A program made the position numbers and the translations under genes. Shown one piece after another: positions 27,893 to 37,981 of a DNA stretch of 64,000 nt. Position 1 is the stretch's first letter, and every line of letters starts with the position of its first letter. The stretch is from assembly GCF_013403925.1 (NCBI RefSeq), contig NZ_JABFDJ010000001.1, positions 186,001 to 250,000 on the forward strand. Reading direction: 5' to 3'. The notes beneath the pieces are model-generated. The model ran no database searches, was not told where the DNA came from, and was given only the letters and a program-made list of their open reading frames with translations. This DNA comes from Winogradskyella wichelsiae. Lineage in GTDB: Bacteria > Bacteroidota > Bacteroidia > Flavobacteriales > Flavobacteriaceae.

Positions 27893-28391
27893 TGTGACTG
27901 GTACAAATATCGTTCGGTTTATTTTACTACTTTTAATTCAAGTTGTAATATGTAATCATATTAATTTTTTAGGCTACATCAATCCTTACGTCTATATTAT
28001 TTTCATATTTCTATTTCCTGTTAGAGAAGAACGACTTCTATTTCTCTTTATCAGTTTTATGTTAGGACTTCTTGTAGATTTATTTTCAGATTCTGGTGGT
28101 GTACATGCAGCAGCTGCAGTAAGTTTAGCCTACGCCAGACCATTACTTCTAAAAAGCTCTTTTGGTATGCTTTACGAGCATCAATCGATTAAGTTTAATA
28201 CCACCGAAATCGGAAGCTTACTTAGTTATATTACAATCGGGACGATACTTCATCATTTAATTCTTTTTTCTTTAGAAGTTTTTAACGTTTCTGAAATACT
28301 TTTAATCTTAAAGAAAACGTTATTCGCTAGTATTTTCACTATTATACTTAGTGTCTTACTAATAATTTTATTTAGTCGAAACCGAAAATGA
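27885..28391 (+). CDS. mreD: Rod-shape determining protein MreD
   Basis: About 168 residues from the ATG at 27885, which overlaps the mreC stop codon by 8 bases. It is almost entirely hydrophobic with five or six transmembrane helices. It includes NPYVYIIFIFLFPVREER and GLLVDLFSDSGGVHA, features of MreD in Bacteroidota. It works in the elongasome. The 3' end overlaps the next start codon by 4 bases (ATGA). Confidence 0.93.
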   Translation: MNNVTGTNIVRFILLLLIQVVICNHINFLGYINPYVYIIFIFLFPVREERLLFLFISFMLGLLVDLFSDSGGVHAAAAVSLAYARPLLLKSSFGMLYEHQSIKFNTTEIGSLLSYITIGTILHHLILFSLEVFNVSEILLILKKTLFASIFTIILSVLLIILFSRNRK

Positions 28392-30322
28392 GAAAACTGT
28401 TATTACTTACAACTGTTATTCTTGTTGGCCTTGTTTTTATAGCGCGTTTATTTTACCTTCAAGTTTATGATAATTCTGCGTATAATATTTTTGAAGATAT
28501 TGCCATCAAAAAAGAATATAATTACCCCAAACGCGGTTATGTTTATGATAGAAATGGCCAATTACTAGTTGCTAACCAACCATCTTATGATGTTATGGTT
28601 ATTCCTAGAGAAGTAACCCCTCTAGATTCGTTAGAAATTAATGAGTTTTGTAATCTTTTAAAAATAACAAGAGAGGATTACGATAAAAAACTAAAAAAAG
28701 CAACAAACTATTCACCTAGACTTCCATCACCTTTTGTGCCTCAGCTTTCAAAAAAAGATTATGCTGTGCTTCAAGAAAAAATGAGAAAATTTGAAGGGTT
28801 TTATATTCAAAAACGCTCACTTAGATCTTATCAAACAACCATTGGTGCTAATGTTTTAGGAGATATTGGAGAAGTTAATCGTTCTATCATTGAGAAACAA
28901 CCCTACTATAAGTTAGGTGATTTAATTGGTAATCAAGGTGTAGAAAAAACATACGAAGACGTTTTGCGTGGCGTTAAGGGTATTAAATTTATTCAAAAAG
29001 ATAGATTCAACAAAAATATTGGCCCTTACAAAGAAGGTATTTATGATACCTTACCAAAACCAGGCAAAGACATTACCATTACTATTGATGCAGAGTTACA
29101 AGCTTATGGTGAATTATTAATGAAGCATAAACGTGGGGGAATCGTAGCCATTGATCCAAATAATGGAGAAATATTAGCCATGGTAACAGGTCCTAGTTAT
29201 AATCCAAATGATTTAGTCGGAAGAAATCGTTCTAAGAATTACACAAAATTACATTATGACACAATAGCAAAACCGTTATATGACCGGGGACTACTAGCGC
29301 AATACGCACCAGGGTCACCCTTTAAAGTTATGAATGCACTTATTGGACTACAAGAAGGAGTTGTCGATGTTAATGATACTTACACATGTAGAATGGGCTA
29401 TTATTATGGTAGTAGAAAACTAACAGGTTGTCATCACCATAGCAACCCAACCAATATGAATTGGGGTATTTCTCAATCTTGCAATGGTTATTTTGTTAAT
29501 GTGTATCGCAAAATCATAGACAAATATGATGATGCTGGTGAAGGAATGAACGTTTGGGCTAATCATGCTAAAAGTTTTGGCTTAGGTAACTTTTTAAATA
29601 ATGATTTGTCTGTAGGTAGAAAAGGTAGAATTCCAGACGGGGATTATTACGACAGAGCTTACGGTGATAACCGTTGGGGTTCAACATATATTGTGTCTAA
29701 CGCCATTGGCCAGGGAGAGGTTGAAACAACCCCTATTCAATTAGCCAACATGACAGCCGCAATTGCCAATCGAGGTTATTATTACACACCTCATATTATA
29801 AAAAATATTGAAGGAGATACTATTCCAAAAAAATATACAACACCAAAATACACAACAATAGATAAAGAAAATTTTGAACCCGTTGTACAAGGAATGTTCG
29901 ATGTTTATAATTATGGTACTGCAGTGCATTTAAAAGTTCCTGGTATTGACATCTGTGGAAAAACGGGAACCGCAGAAAACTTTATTAAAATAGATAGCGT
30001 AAAAACACAACTGACAGATCATTCCATTTTTGTTGCTTTTGCTCCAAAAGACAACCCGAAAATAGCAATTGCTATTTTTGTTGAAAATGGCTATTGGGGA
30101 GGTCGTTTTGCAGGAAAAATGGCGAGCTTAATGATTGAAAAATACATTAACGGTAATATTACACGAACAGATTTAGAAGATTGGATTTTAACTCATAGCT
30201 TAGAAAACGAATACAAAAAACCTTATTCTGGTGAACCTTTTCAAATAAACAGAGGATCACAACTCCAAGTCATTGATAATTACGCTGTAGAACTGCCGGA
30301 TACAAGCGACTTAAAATTATAA
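28388..30322 (+). CDS. mrdA: Penicillin-binding protein 2 (elongasome transpeptidase)
   Basis: 644 residues. An N-terminal transmembrane helix (about 5-24) leads to the dimerisation domain (KRGYVYDRNGQLLV) and then the transpeptidase. The catalytic serine is in APGSPFK (Ser310, Lys313), with Pro and Phe where many PBPs have Thr and Met/Phe. The SxN motif is SCN (364-366) and KTG occurs in ICGKTGTAEN. A histidine-rich CHHHSNP lies near the active site. It crosslinks side-wall peptidoglycan with RodA, and its ATG overlaps the mreD stop. Confidence 0.97.
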   Translation: MRKLLLLTTVILVGLVFIARLFYLQVYDNSAYNIFEDIAIKKEYNYPKRGYVYDRNGQLLVANQPSYDVMVIPREVTPLDSLEINEFCNLLKITREDYDKKLKKATNYSPRLPSPFVPQLSKKDYAVLQEKMRKFEGFYIQKRSLRSYQTTIGANVLGDIGEVNRSIIEKQPYYKLGDLIGNQGVEKTYEDVLRGVKGIKFIQKDRFNKNIGPYKEGIYDTLPKPGKDITITIDAELQAYGELLMKHKRGGIVAIDPNNGEILAMVTGPSYNPNDLVGRNRSKNYTKLHYDTIAKPLYDRGLLAQYAPGSPFKVMNALIGLQEGVVDVNDTYTCRMGYYYGSRKLTGCHHHSNPTNMNWGISQSCNGYFVNVYRKIIDKYDDAGEGMNVWANHAKSFGLGNFLNNDLSVGRKGRIPDGDYYDRAYGDNRWGSTYIVSNAIGQGEVETTPIQLANMTAAIANRGYYYTPHIIKNIEGDTIPKKYTTPKYTTIDKENFEPVVQGMFDVYNYGTAVHLKVPGIDICGKTGTAENFIKIDSVKTQLTDHSIFVAFAPKDNPKIAIAIFVENGYWGGRFAGKMASLMIEKYINGNITRTDLEDWILTHSLENEYKKPYSGEPFQINRGSQLQVIDNYAVELPDTSDLKL

Positions 30323-30328
30323 ATTTAC

Positions 30329-31609
30329 ATGCTAAGAGCAAATCAAAGACACTTTAAGTTCGATTGGATTACTATTATTCTATTTTTATTATTAGTAGGT
30401 TTTGGGTTTCTTAATATTTTATCAGCTTCACATATAGGTGAAATTACTAGTTATTTTGACACCGATCAACTTTACGGTAAACACATGATGTTTATCGGGT
30501 TAACCCTTGTCCTCATTGTCTTAATACTCTCGGTTGAAGCTAAATTTTATGAACAATTTGCGAGTGTCATTTACGTCGTCGCCATGCTTGCCTTAGTTGG
30601 CCTATTCATTTTTGGAAAAGAAGTGAATGGAGCACGCTCATGGTATGGTATTGGTAGTATGACGATTCAACCTAGTGAATTTGCTAAATTTGCTACAGCA
30701 CTTGCTGTTGCTAGGTATATGAGTGATTTGCAAACCAACATGCAAACCATTAAAGATCAAATTAGAGTGGCGGCTATAATCTTTACCCCTGCGCTACTAA
30801 TTTTACTTCAAAATGATGCTGGTAGTACTATTGTCTATCTATCCTTTTTCTTTGTTTTTTATAGAGAAGGTTTACAACAAGTATACTTAACAATAGCTTT
30901 AAGCCTGATTATACTTGCCGTAATTGGTTTAAAATTTGGTATTTTAATTACTGCCATAGTCGTTGCTGTTATCATTTTTACTTTCTATTTTTCAAGAAAG
31001 AAAAAACGAGGAGCACTTATTCAACATATTACTGTTCTCGTTGCTTGTGTCCTATTTTCTTATGGTGTAAAATTGTTTTATGACCATGCTTTACAGCCAC
31101 ATCAACAAAATAGAATTAGTCTTTGGTTACGTTTAGAAAAAGACCCTGCTAAACTTGAACGAATGAAAAAGGTAGAAGCTTACAACCTTATTCAGTCCGA
31201 ACACGCTATTAGTTCTGGTGGCCTTAAAGGAAAAGGATTTCTTCAAGGGACAAGAACTACAGGTAAATTTGTACCAGAACAACACACCGATTATATTTTT
31301 AGTACCGTTGGTGAAGAATGGGGTTTTATGGGGACGAGTTTTGTTGTACTCCTTTTTGTGATGCTTATAATTCGAATATTATATCTTGCTGAAGCACAAA
31401 AATCTCAATTTAGTCGTGTCTATGGCTACGGAGTTGCGTCAATATTATTTGTCCATTTCACCATTAATATAGGTATGGTTATGGGCTTAATTCCAACTAT
31501 CGGAATCCCTCTACCCTTTTTTAGTTATGGAGGCTCAGGACTTTGGGGTTTTACTATTCTACTCTTTATTTTTGTAAAATTGGATAGTAATAAGATTAAT
31601 GAATGGTAA
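30329..31609 (+). CDS. rodA: RodA, SEDS-family peptidoglycan glycosyltransferase
   Basis: 426 residues with about ten transmembrane helices. SEDS signatures include NGARSWYGIGSMTIQPSEFAK, then KGFLQGTRTTGKFVPEQHTDYIF in the large periplasmic loop, and GIPLPFFSYGGSG near the end. RodA polymerises glycan strands together with PBP2, encoded 6 bases upstream. It is the last gene of the mreBCD-mrdA-rodA operon and is followed by a bidirectional terminator. The middle (about residues 190-260) carries an extra basic cytoplasmic stretch (FSRKKKRGALIQH). Confidence 0.97.
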   Translation: MLRANQRHFKFDWITIILFLLLVGFGFLNILSASHIGEITSYFDTDQLYGKHMMFIGLTLVLIVLILSVEAKFYEQFASVIYVVAMLALVGLFIFGKEVNGARSWYGIGSMTIQPSEFAKFATALAVARYMSDLQTNMQTIKDQIRVAAIIFTPALLILLQNDAGSTIVYLSFFFVFYREGLQQVYLTIALSLIILAVIGLKFGILITAIVVAVIIFTFYFSRKKKRGALIQHITVLVACVLFSYGVKLFYDHALQPHQQNRISLWLRLEKDPAKLERMKKVEAYNLIQSEHAISSGGLKGKGFLQGTRTTGKFVPEQHTDYIFSTVGEEWGFMGTSFVVLLFVMLIIRILYLAEAQKSQFSRVYGYGVASILFVHFTINIGMVMGLIPTIGIPLPFFSYGGSGLWGFTILLFIFVKLDSNKINEW

Positions 31610-31611
31610 AT

Positions 31612-31642
31612 AAAAAAGACCACCTTTACGGTAGTCTTTTTT
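31612..31642. terminator. Bidirectional terminator between rodA and valS
   Basis: A 13-base-pair stem (31612-31624 with 31630-31642) with one C-A mismatch. Its outer part is A6 against T6, so it gives a T tract on either strand. It lies between two convergent genes. Confidence 0.82.
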
Positions 31643-31666
31643 ATTATAAAATATTTTAAAAAAATT

Positions 31667-34297
31667 TTATTTCAAACTCGCTAAACTCGCTTTGATTGTT
31701 TCAATCTTAGCTAAAGCATCAGCTTCTTTCTTTTTCTCAGAAGCTACAACTTGCTCTGGTGCACCTGCTACAAAACGCTCGTTAGATAGTTTCTTTTGTA
31801 CAGACTTAAGGAAACCTTCTGTATAACTTAACTCTTCAGTAAGCTTCGCTATTTCAGCCTCAACATCTATACTTCCTTCCATCGGAATAAAGTACTCGTT
31901 AGATTTTACGCGATAAGTTAAAGCACCTTCTACAGCTTCCGTTACATAATCATAACTCTCTAGATTACCCAATTTAGAAATTACAGCATCAAAAGTAGTT
32001 GTTGCATTTTCATTATTAACCACAGAGAAACTAATAGCATCCTTAAAAGCTATATTCTTTTGTTTTCTAATGTTTCTAATTCCTGAAATAACTTCTGAGG
32101 CAAAATCGAACTCAGAAATTAAAGTTTCATTAATAGGTTTTGCTTCTGGCCATTTTGCTATAATTAAAGCTTCTTCTGGTGAACGCTCTTTAATATATTG
32201 CCAAATATCTTCCGTTAAGAAAGGCATAAATGGATGAACGATTTTTAAGTTATCTTCAAAAATAGACATTACTTTGTTGTAAGTTGTTCTATCTATTGGT
32301 TGTTGATAAGCGGGTTTAACCATCTCTAACATCCAACCACAGAAATCATCATAAATCAACTTATAAATAGACATTAAAGCATCACTTAATCTGTATTTAC
32401 TAAAATGATCTTCTATTTCTACTAATACAGACTGAAACTTAGCTTCGTACCATTCTAAAGCAATTTTACTTGAGTTTGGTTGTTCAATATCTGCAACTTC
32501 CCAAAGGTTCGTTAATTGAAAAGCATTCCATATTTTGTTACCAAAACCTTTACCTTGTTGGCATAATGTTTCATCAAACATTAAATCGTTTCCGGCTGCA
32601 GAACTTAATAATAAGCCTACTCTTACACCATCTGCTGTATATTCTTCAATAAGTTTTAAAGCATCTGGTGAGTTACCAAGAGATTTAGACATTTTTCGTC
32701 TTTGTTTATCTCTCACTAATCCTGTTAAATAAACATTTTCAAAAGGCTTTTCATCTTTATATTCATAACCAGCAACAATCATACGTGCAACCCAGAAGAA
32801 TAAAATATCTGGACCCGTTACTAAATCGTTGGTTGGGTAATAGTATTTTATTTCTTCATTTTCAGGATTACGAATACCATCAAAAACACTCATTGGCCAC
32901 AACCAAGAACTAAACCATGTATCTAAAGCATCTGTTTCTTGTCTTAAATCTTCTGTTTTTAAATCTGAATTCTTTGTTTTCTCTTGTGCTAATTTTAAAG
33001 CTTCATCTATAGTTTCTGCAACTACAAAATCTTCTTTTCCATCCCCATAATAAAATGCAGGAATTTGTTGTCCCCAAAGTAATTGACGTGAGATATTCCA
33101 ATCACGAATATTCTCCATCCAGTGTCTGTAAGTATTTTCAAACTTCTTAGGAAAAAGTTTAATATCACCATTCTTTAAAACAGCATCGATAGCAGGTTGC
33201 GCTAAATCTTCCATTTTTAAAAACCATTGATCACTTAAACGTGGCTCAATAACAGCCTTTGTACGTTCAGAAGTTCCTACTTTATTAATATGATTTTCAG
33301 TTTTAACTAAAATACCAGCTTCTTCTAATTCTTTAGAAATTGCTTTTCTAACTACAAAACGATCTTGACCTTCGTAATGCATTCCGAAGCTATTTAAACT
33401 CGCATCATCATTAAAGATATCAACCACTTCTAAATTATGTTTATCTCCTAAACCTTTATCGTTTTCATCGTGAGCAGGTGTTACTTTTAAACAACCTGTA
33501 CCAAATTCAACATCTACATATTCGTCTTCAATAATAGGAATAACGCGTCCACAAATAGGAACAATCGCTTTCTTTCCTTTTAAGTGTGTAAAACGCTCAT
33601 CATTTGGATTAATACAAATGGCGGTATCACCAAAAATTGTTTCAGGACGTGTGGTTGCGATGGTTAACTTTTCGTCACTGCCTTCAATTTTATATTCTAA
33701 ATAATAAAGTAAGCCTTGTTTTTCAACATGGTTTACTTCTTCATCAGATAACGTTGTTTTTGCTTCAGGATCCCAATTCACCATTCGGTAACCTCTATAA
33801 ATTAAGCCTTTATTGTATAAATCAACAAACACTTTAATTACAGCTTCAGACATATCATCGTCCATGGTAAATTTAGTTCTGTCCCAATCACAAGAACATC
33901 CTAACTTTTTAAGTTGGTCTAAGATAACACCACCATATTCTTCTGTCCACTTCCAAGCGTGTTCTAAAAATTCTTCGCGAGATAGGTCATTTTTATCAAT
34001 GCCCTGCGCTTTTAGCTTAGCCACAACTTTTGCTTCTGTAGCAATAGAGGCATGATCCGTTCCAGGAACCCAGCACGCATTTTTCCCCATTAAACGTGCA
34101 CGACGAATCAATACATCTTGAATGGTATTGTTCAACATATGCCCCATATGTAATATTCCTGTAACATTTGGAGGAGGAATAACTATAGTATAAGGTTCTC
34201 TTTCATCTGGCACAGAATGAAAGTAGTTATTTTGCATCCAGTAGTCGTACCACTTATTTTCTACTGACTGTGCATTATATTTTGATGGAATTTCCAT
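31667..34297 (-). CDS. valS: Valine-tRNA ligase
   Basis: About 876 residues from the ATG at 34297 ([12 protein letters not shown]); an upstream in-frame TTG is rejected. The class I catalytic core shows the HIGH-type motif [14 protein letters not shown] and the KMSKSLGN loop. An editing (CP1) domain with [13 protein letters not shown] lies between them. An anticodon-binding helical domain follows, then the C-terminal coiled-coil arm ([20 protein letters not shown] and ending in the [12 protein letters not shown] helix) that distinguishes ValRS from IleRS and LeuRS. It is a monocistronic essential gene. Confidence 0.98.
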   Translation of the reverse strand: MEIPSKYNAQSVENKWYDYWMQNNYFHSVPDEREPYTIVIPPPNVTGILHMGHMLNNTIQDVLIRRARLMGKNACWVPGTDHASIATEAKVVAKLKAQGIDKNDLSREEFLEHAWKWTEEYGGVILDQLKKLGCSCDWDRTKFTMDDDMSEAVIKVFVDLYNKGLIYRGYRMVNWDPEAKTTLSDEEVNHVEKQGLLYYLEYKIEGSDEKLTIATTRPETIFGDTAICINPNDERFTHLKGKKAIVPICGRVIPIIEDEYVDVEFGTGCLKVTPAHDENDKGLGDKHNLEVVDIFNDDASLNSFGMHYEGQDRFVVRKAISKELEEAGILVKTENHINKVGTSERTKAVIEPRLSDQWFLKMEDLAQPAIDAVLKNGDIKLFPKKFENTYRHWMENIRDWNISRQLLWGQQIPAFYYGDGKEDFVVAETIDEALKLAQEKTKNSDLKTEDLRQETDALDTWFSSWLWPMSVFDGIRNPENEEIKYYYPTNDLVTGPDILFFWVARMIVAGYEYKDEKPFENVYLTGLVRDKQRRKMSKSLGNSPDALKLIEEYTADGVRVGLLLSSAAGNDLMFDETLCQQGKGFGNKIWNAFQLTNLWEVADIEQPNSSKIALEWYEAKFQSVLVEIEDHFSKYRLSDALMSIYKLIYDDFCGWMLEMVKPAYQQPIDRTTYNKVMSIFEDNLKIVHPFMPFLTEDIWQYIKERSPEEALIIAKWPEAKPINETLISEFDFASEVISGIRNIRKQKNIAFKDAISFSVVNNENATTTFDAVISKLGNLESYDYVTEAVEGALTYRVKSNEYFIPMEGSIDVEAEIAKLTEELSYTEGFLKSVQKKLSNERFVAGAPEQVVASEKKKEADALAKIETIKASLASLK

Positions 34298-34481
34298 GTT
34301 TTGGTATTGTTTTTGTAATATAACTGTCAAAAGTACTTATAATTCCTATTTCGAAAAATTATTAAGGTAATAATATGAGCTTAAAAACCGTAAAATCTGT
34401 TAAAAGCCATGCATTACAACTAATAAATTTTGATTGGAACGAAAAAGTGACTAGTTTTGACTAATCAATTTTAAAATTAAA

Positions 34482-34910
34482 ATGATGAAAAATTTAATAG
34501 CAATTTTATTTGTAGGACTAATAAGCTTTGGTTCTTTCGCTCAAGAAAAAATAGCAAAAATCGAGTTTAAGACAGATGTTATTGACTACGGAACCATTGA
34601 GAAAGGTTCTAATGGAGTAAGAGTATTTGAATTTACAAATACAGGAGATGCACCTTTAGTAATTTCTAATGTAAAATCTACTTGTGGTTGTACGGTACCA
34701 AAGAAACCAAAAGATCCTATTATGCCAGGAGAAACCGGTGAGATAGAAGTAAAATACGATACTAAAAGAGTTAACCCTATTAGAAAAACAATTACTGTAT
34801 TTTCTAATGCGGAAACACCTACTGTAGCTTTAAAAATTAAAGGTTTAGTGGTAGATTCTGATAAGACAAGTGTTTTAGAAAAGAAAAATAAAAGTATGCT
34901 AGAACAATAA
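34482..34910 (+). CDS. DUF1573-domain exported protein
   Basis: 142 residues. A signal peptide (to about SFGSFAQ) is followed by one DUF1573 immunoglobulin-like domain. This has the characteristic VFEFTNTGDAPLVISNVKSTCGCTVPKKPKDPIMPGETGEI core, seen here in pieces such as NVKSTCGCTVP and PGETGEIEVKYD. The family is very common in Bacteroidota; the function is unknown, probably periplasmic or surface-located. It is a single gene with its own terminator. Confidence 0.9.
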   Translation: MMKNLIAILFVGLISFGSFAQEKIAKIEFKTDVIDYGTIEKGSNGVRVFEFTNTGDAPLVISNVKSTCGCTVPKKPKDPIMPGETGEIEVKYDTKRVNPIRKTITVFSNAETPTVALKIKGLVVDSDKTSVLEKKNKSMLEQ

Positions 34911-34934
34911 TCTAGTTTACAAATAACAGCTTAG

Positions 34935-34967
34935 AATGAGTCCTTAAATTAAGGGCTCATTTTTTTT
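34935..34967 (+). terminator. Rho-independent terminator after the DUF1573 gene
   Basis: Arms 34935-34947 and 34949-34961 pair over up to 13 positions with one G-T pair; in practice the loop is TAAATTA. A run of eight Ts follows. Confidence 0.85.
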
Positions 34968-35030
34968 ACGCTTTTTAACCTATAAGCTTTAATAATTTTC
35001 AGAACTTTGCACTTTTAAAAATCATATTAT

Positions 35031-36221
35031 ATGCCAATAATATCAAACAAAGGCATCAACATGCCAGAATCGCCAATTAGAAAATTGGTACCGTATGCTG
35101 AAGCTGCACACAAACAAGGAAAAAACGTTTACTACCTCAATATAGGTCAGCCAGATATAAAAACTCCTCAAGTGGCTCTTGATGCCGTTAAAAACCACAA
35201 TTTAGAAACTATAGCTTATAGTAGGTCTGAAGGTTCTGAGACTTATAGAGTGAAAATTGCGGAATATTACAAACGTAATTCTATAAATGTATCTCATAGC
35301 GATATCATTGTTACTACTGGAGGAAGTGAAGCTCTTTTATTTACATTTGGTAGCATCATGGATAAGGATGACGAAATTATAATTCCAGAGCCATTTTATG
35401 CTAACTATAATGGGTTTTCTATTGCTTCTGGTGTTAAAGTAGTTCCTGTAATTTCTAAAATTGAAGATAATTTTGCTTTACCTGCAATTGAAGAATTCGA
35501 AAAGCTTATTACTCCAAAAACCAAGGCTATATTAATCTGTAATCCAGGAAATCCTACAGGCTATTTATATTCTAAAGAAGAAATAAAACAATTGGCTGCA
35601 ATTGTTAAGAAGCACGATTTATTTTTAATTGCTGACGAAGTTTACAGAGAATTTGTATACGATGGTATTGAACACTACTCTATTTTACAAGAACCAGGTT
35701 TAGAAGAAAATGCTATAATTATAGATTCTGTTTCTAAACGATATAGTATGTGTGGCGCACGTATTGGTTACTTAGTTTCAAAAAACAAAGAATTTATAAA
35801 AACAGCTTTAAAATTTGCGCAAGCAAGATTAAGTCCTCCTACATTAGCACAAATTGCTAGTGAAGCAGCTTTAGATACACCTCAAAGTTATTTTGATGAT
35901 GTTAAAGAAGAATACGTAAAACGTAGAAATACGTTAATTACTGAGCTTGAAAAAATTGAAGGTGTAAAAGTTGCAAAACCTAATGGTGCATTTTATTGTA
36001 TTGCTGAATTGCCCGTAAAAAATACGGACGATTTTGCTAAATGGCTTTTAGAATCTTTTGAATACAATAATGACACGGTAATGGTTGCTCCTGCTGCTGG
36101 TTTTTATTCTACACCTGGTGTTGGATTAAATCAAATTAGAATTGCATATGTATTAAACGAAGAAAGTTTAATCATTGCAGTTAAAATACTTGAAGAAGCT
36201 TTAAAAGTATATAAAGACTAA
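35031..36221 (+). CDS. Class I/II pyridoxal-phosphate aminotransferase (aspartate aminotransferase-like)
   Basis: 396 residues, fold type I. Visible are the GQPDIKTP start, YSRSEGSETYR, VTTGGSEALLFTF, the NPGNPTG pyridine-contact motif, IADEVYREF and the Schiff-base lysine in DSVSKRYSMCGARIGY. The phosphate-binding arginine is in NQIRIAYV. Substrate is not certain; this subfamily is annotated as aspartate or aromatic aminotransferase. A GAACTTTGC element 21-29 bases upstream may be a -7 box. The stop codon overlaps the murB ATG by one base, suggesting translational coupling. Confidence 0.93.
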   Translation: MPIISNKGINMPESPIRKLVPYAEAAHKQGKNVYYLNIGQPDIKTPQVALDAVKNHNLETIAYSRSEGSETYRVKIAEYYKRNSINVSHSDIIVTTGGSEALLFTFGSIMDKDDEIIIPEPFYANYNGFSIASGVKVVPVISKIEDNFALPAIEEFEKLITPKTKAILICNPGNPTGYLYSKEEIKQLAAIVKKHDLFLIADEVYREFVYDGIEHYSILQEPGLEENAIIIDSVSKRYSMCGARIGYLVSKNKEFIKTALKFAQARLSPPTLAQIASEAALDTPQSYFDDVKEEYVKRRNTLITELEKIEGVKVAKPNGAFYCIAELPVKNTDDFAKWLLESFEYNNDTVMVAPAAGFYSTPGVGLNQIRIAYVLNEESLIIAVKILEEALKVYKD

Positions 36222-37234
36222 TGACTATTATTAATAACGCTTCTTTAAAACCTTTTAACACCTTTGGTATTGATGCTAATGCACAATCTTATTGTGATAT
36301 TAGGTCTATGGAAACGCTTAAAAATATTCTTAGAGAACAGCATTCTAAACCGCTCTTTTTTTTAGGAGGCGGGAGCAATATGCTATTGACCAAGGATATT
36401 GAAGCACTCGTTCTTCATATTAACTTAAAAGGTATCGAGGTTGTTAGCGAAACAGACGATAGCGTTATTATTAAAGCCATGGCTGGCGAAAACTGGCACA
36501 ACTTTGTACTCTGGTGTTTAAAGCATAATTATGGTGGTATTGAAAACCTATCCTTAATTCCTGGAAATATGGGTACAGCACCAATACAAAACATTGGTGC
36601 TTATGGTGTAGAGCTTAAAGATGTATTTGTAAGTTGTGAAGCTATAAACGTAAATCATCAAAATTTAAAAATATTTTCAAAATCAGATTGTAATTTCGGT
36701 TATAGAGAATCTATTTTTAAACAAGATTTAAAAGGTAACTATATAATTACTAGCGTAAATTTAAAATTGACTAAAAACAATCATAAATTACGAGTAGATT
36801 ACGGAGCTATTAAAAATGAATTACACGCTTTACAAATAGTAAACGCAACAATTCAAGACATCTCTAACGCCGTTATAGCTATTAGACAAAGCAAATTACC
36901 AGACCCTAAAGAAATTGGAAATAGTGGTAGTTTTTTTAAAAACCCAATAGTATCAACAGAAGTTTTTAAAACATTACAAACTAACTTTTCTGACGCTCCA
37001 TCTTATGCAATTTCAGCAGATGAAGTTAAAATCCCTGCAGGTTGGCTTATTGAAAAAGCTGGATTTAAAGGAAAGCGGTTTAAAGATTATGGAGTTCATG
37101 ATAAACAAGCCTTAGTCTTAGTCAATTATGGTAATGCTAGCGGAAAAGACATTTTAGAGCTAGCACAACTCATTCAAAAAACTGTAAAAAGGTTATTTAA
37201 TATTAAGATTGAGACTGAAGTTAACATTCTATAA
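36221..37234 (+). CDS. murB: UDP-N-acetylenolpyruvoylglucosamine reductase
   Basis: 337 residues, MurB type I. The FAD-binding N-terminus shows KPLFFLGGGSNMLL and NLSLIPGNMGTAPIQNIGAYGVEL. The substrate motif CNFGYRESIFK and the proton-donor serine in GNSGSFFKNP are present. The C-terminus has PAGWLIEKAGFKGKR and ends in EVNIL. It reduces enolpyruvyl-UDP-GlcNAc to UDP-MurNAc with NADPH. The TAATG overlap with the aminotransferase suggests a two-gene operon. Confidence 0.97.
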   Translation: MTIINNASLKPFNTFGIDANAQSYCDIRSMETLKNILREQHSKPLFFLGGGSNMLLTKDIEALVLHINLKGIEVVSETDDSVIIKAMAGENWHNFVLWCLKHNYGGIENLSLIPGNMGTAPIQNIGAYGVELKDVFVSCEAINVNHQNLKIFSKSDCNFGYRESIFKQDLKGNYIITSVNLKLTKNNHKLRVDYGAIKNELHALQIVNATIQDISNAVIAIRQSKLPDPKEIGNSGSFFKNPIVSTEVFKTLQTNFSDAPSYAISADEVKIPAGWLIEKAGFKGKRFKDYGVHDKQALVLVNYGNASGKDILELAQLIQKTVKRLFNIKIETEVNIL

Positions 37235-37270
37235 TAACAAAATACACAGTTTAAATTGTGACTTATAATT

Positions 37271-37341
37271 TAGAATAGTTTTACCTTCTTAAAACACTAT
37301 TAATCAATCCCTTTTAAGATATAGAACTATTCTATTTTTTT
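37271..37341 (+). terminator. Extended hairpin with T tract after murB
   Basis: TAGAATAGTT (37271-37280) pairs perfectly with AACTATTCTA (37325-37334), and inside it CTTAAAA (37288-37294) pairs with TTTTAAG (37312-37318). A T tract follows at once. It is large for a simple terminator and ends 15 bases before the sigma-factor open frame, so a leader role is also possible. Confidence 0.55.
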
Positions 37342-37355
37342 ATATAGGTCACCAT

Positions 37356-37970
37356 TTGGTGTATTTAATTATATTTACGCCTACAAATTCATTATTAGAC
37401 GTTTTAAAACATCAAAAAAAACAAGATTTTAGTATTTTGAGTATTACTCCTACAGAACAAAAAATTATCGATTATCTTCAAAAAGGAGATAAACGAGCGT
37501 TGAATTTGCTATATGAAAATTATTCTAATAGTCTTTATGGTGTGATTTTAAAAATCACCATTAATGAAGAAGTAGCGCAAGATGCCCTCCAAGAAACCTT
37601 TATTAAGGTCTGGAAAAATCATTTGAAATACGACCCAAAAAAAGCAAAACTTTTTACATGGTTGTTCCGTATTGCTAGAAATACAGCCATAGATAAACTA
37701 AGAAGTTTTAATAATCGTTATCATAAAGAAGTCCAAATTGAAACTTCTAACGTATATATTCTACCAACAACAAATTTCAATGAAGATGTCATGGACATTA
37801 AGAAACATGTTGGAACACTAGAAGAAAAATATCAAATTGTGTTAGATGCTTTATTTTTTCAAGGTATGACACAACAAGAAGCTAGCGACGAATTAGATAT
37901 TCCGCTAGGAACAATTAAATCTAGATTAAAAATAGGATTGAGAGAGCTGAAAAAAGTCTATAATCCATAA
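37356..37970 (+). CDS. RNA polymerase sigma factor, sigma-70 family (ECF type)
   Basis: Up to 204 residues. Region 2 is seen in LLYENYSNSLYGVIL, AQDALQETFIKVWKN and LFTWLFRIARNTAIDKLRS; region 4 in GMTQQEASDELDIPLGTIKSRLKIGLREL. There is no ATG at the N-terminus. The listed start is a TTG; a TTG at 37437 (giving MSITPTEQK) fits the family better and would leave the first 27 codons as leader. It is followed 11 bases later by a membrane anti-sigma gene, forming a regulatory pair. The signal sensed is unknown. Confidence 0.9.
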   Translation: MVYLIIFTPTNSLLDVLKHQKKQDFSILSITPTEQKIIDYLQKGDKRALNLLYENYSNSLYGVILKITINEEVAQDALQETFIKVWKNHLKYDPKKAKLFTWLFRIARNTAIDKLRSFNNRYHKEVQIETSNVYILPTTNFNEDVMDIKKHVGTLEEKYQIVLDALFFQGMTQQEASDELDIPLGTIKSRLKIGLRELKKVYNP

Positions 37971-37981
37971 ATTATTTGATC

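Noticed and set aside
32470..34055. Several plus-strand frames of 60-80 codons inside valS
   Set aside because: All are antisense to the certain valS gene and show no independent coding signals.
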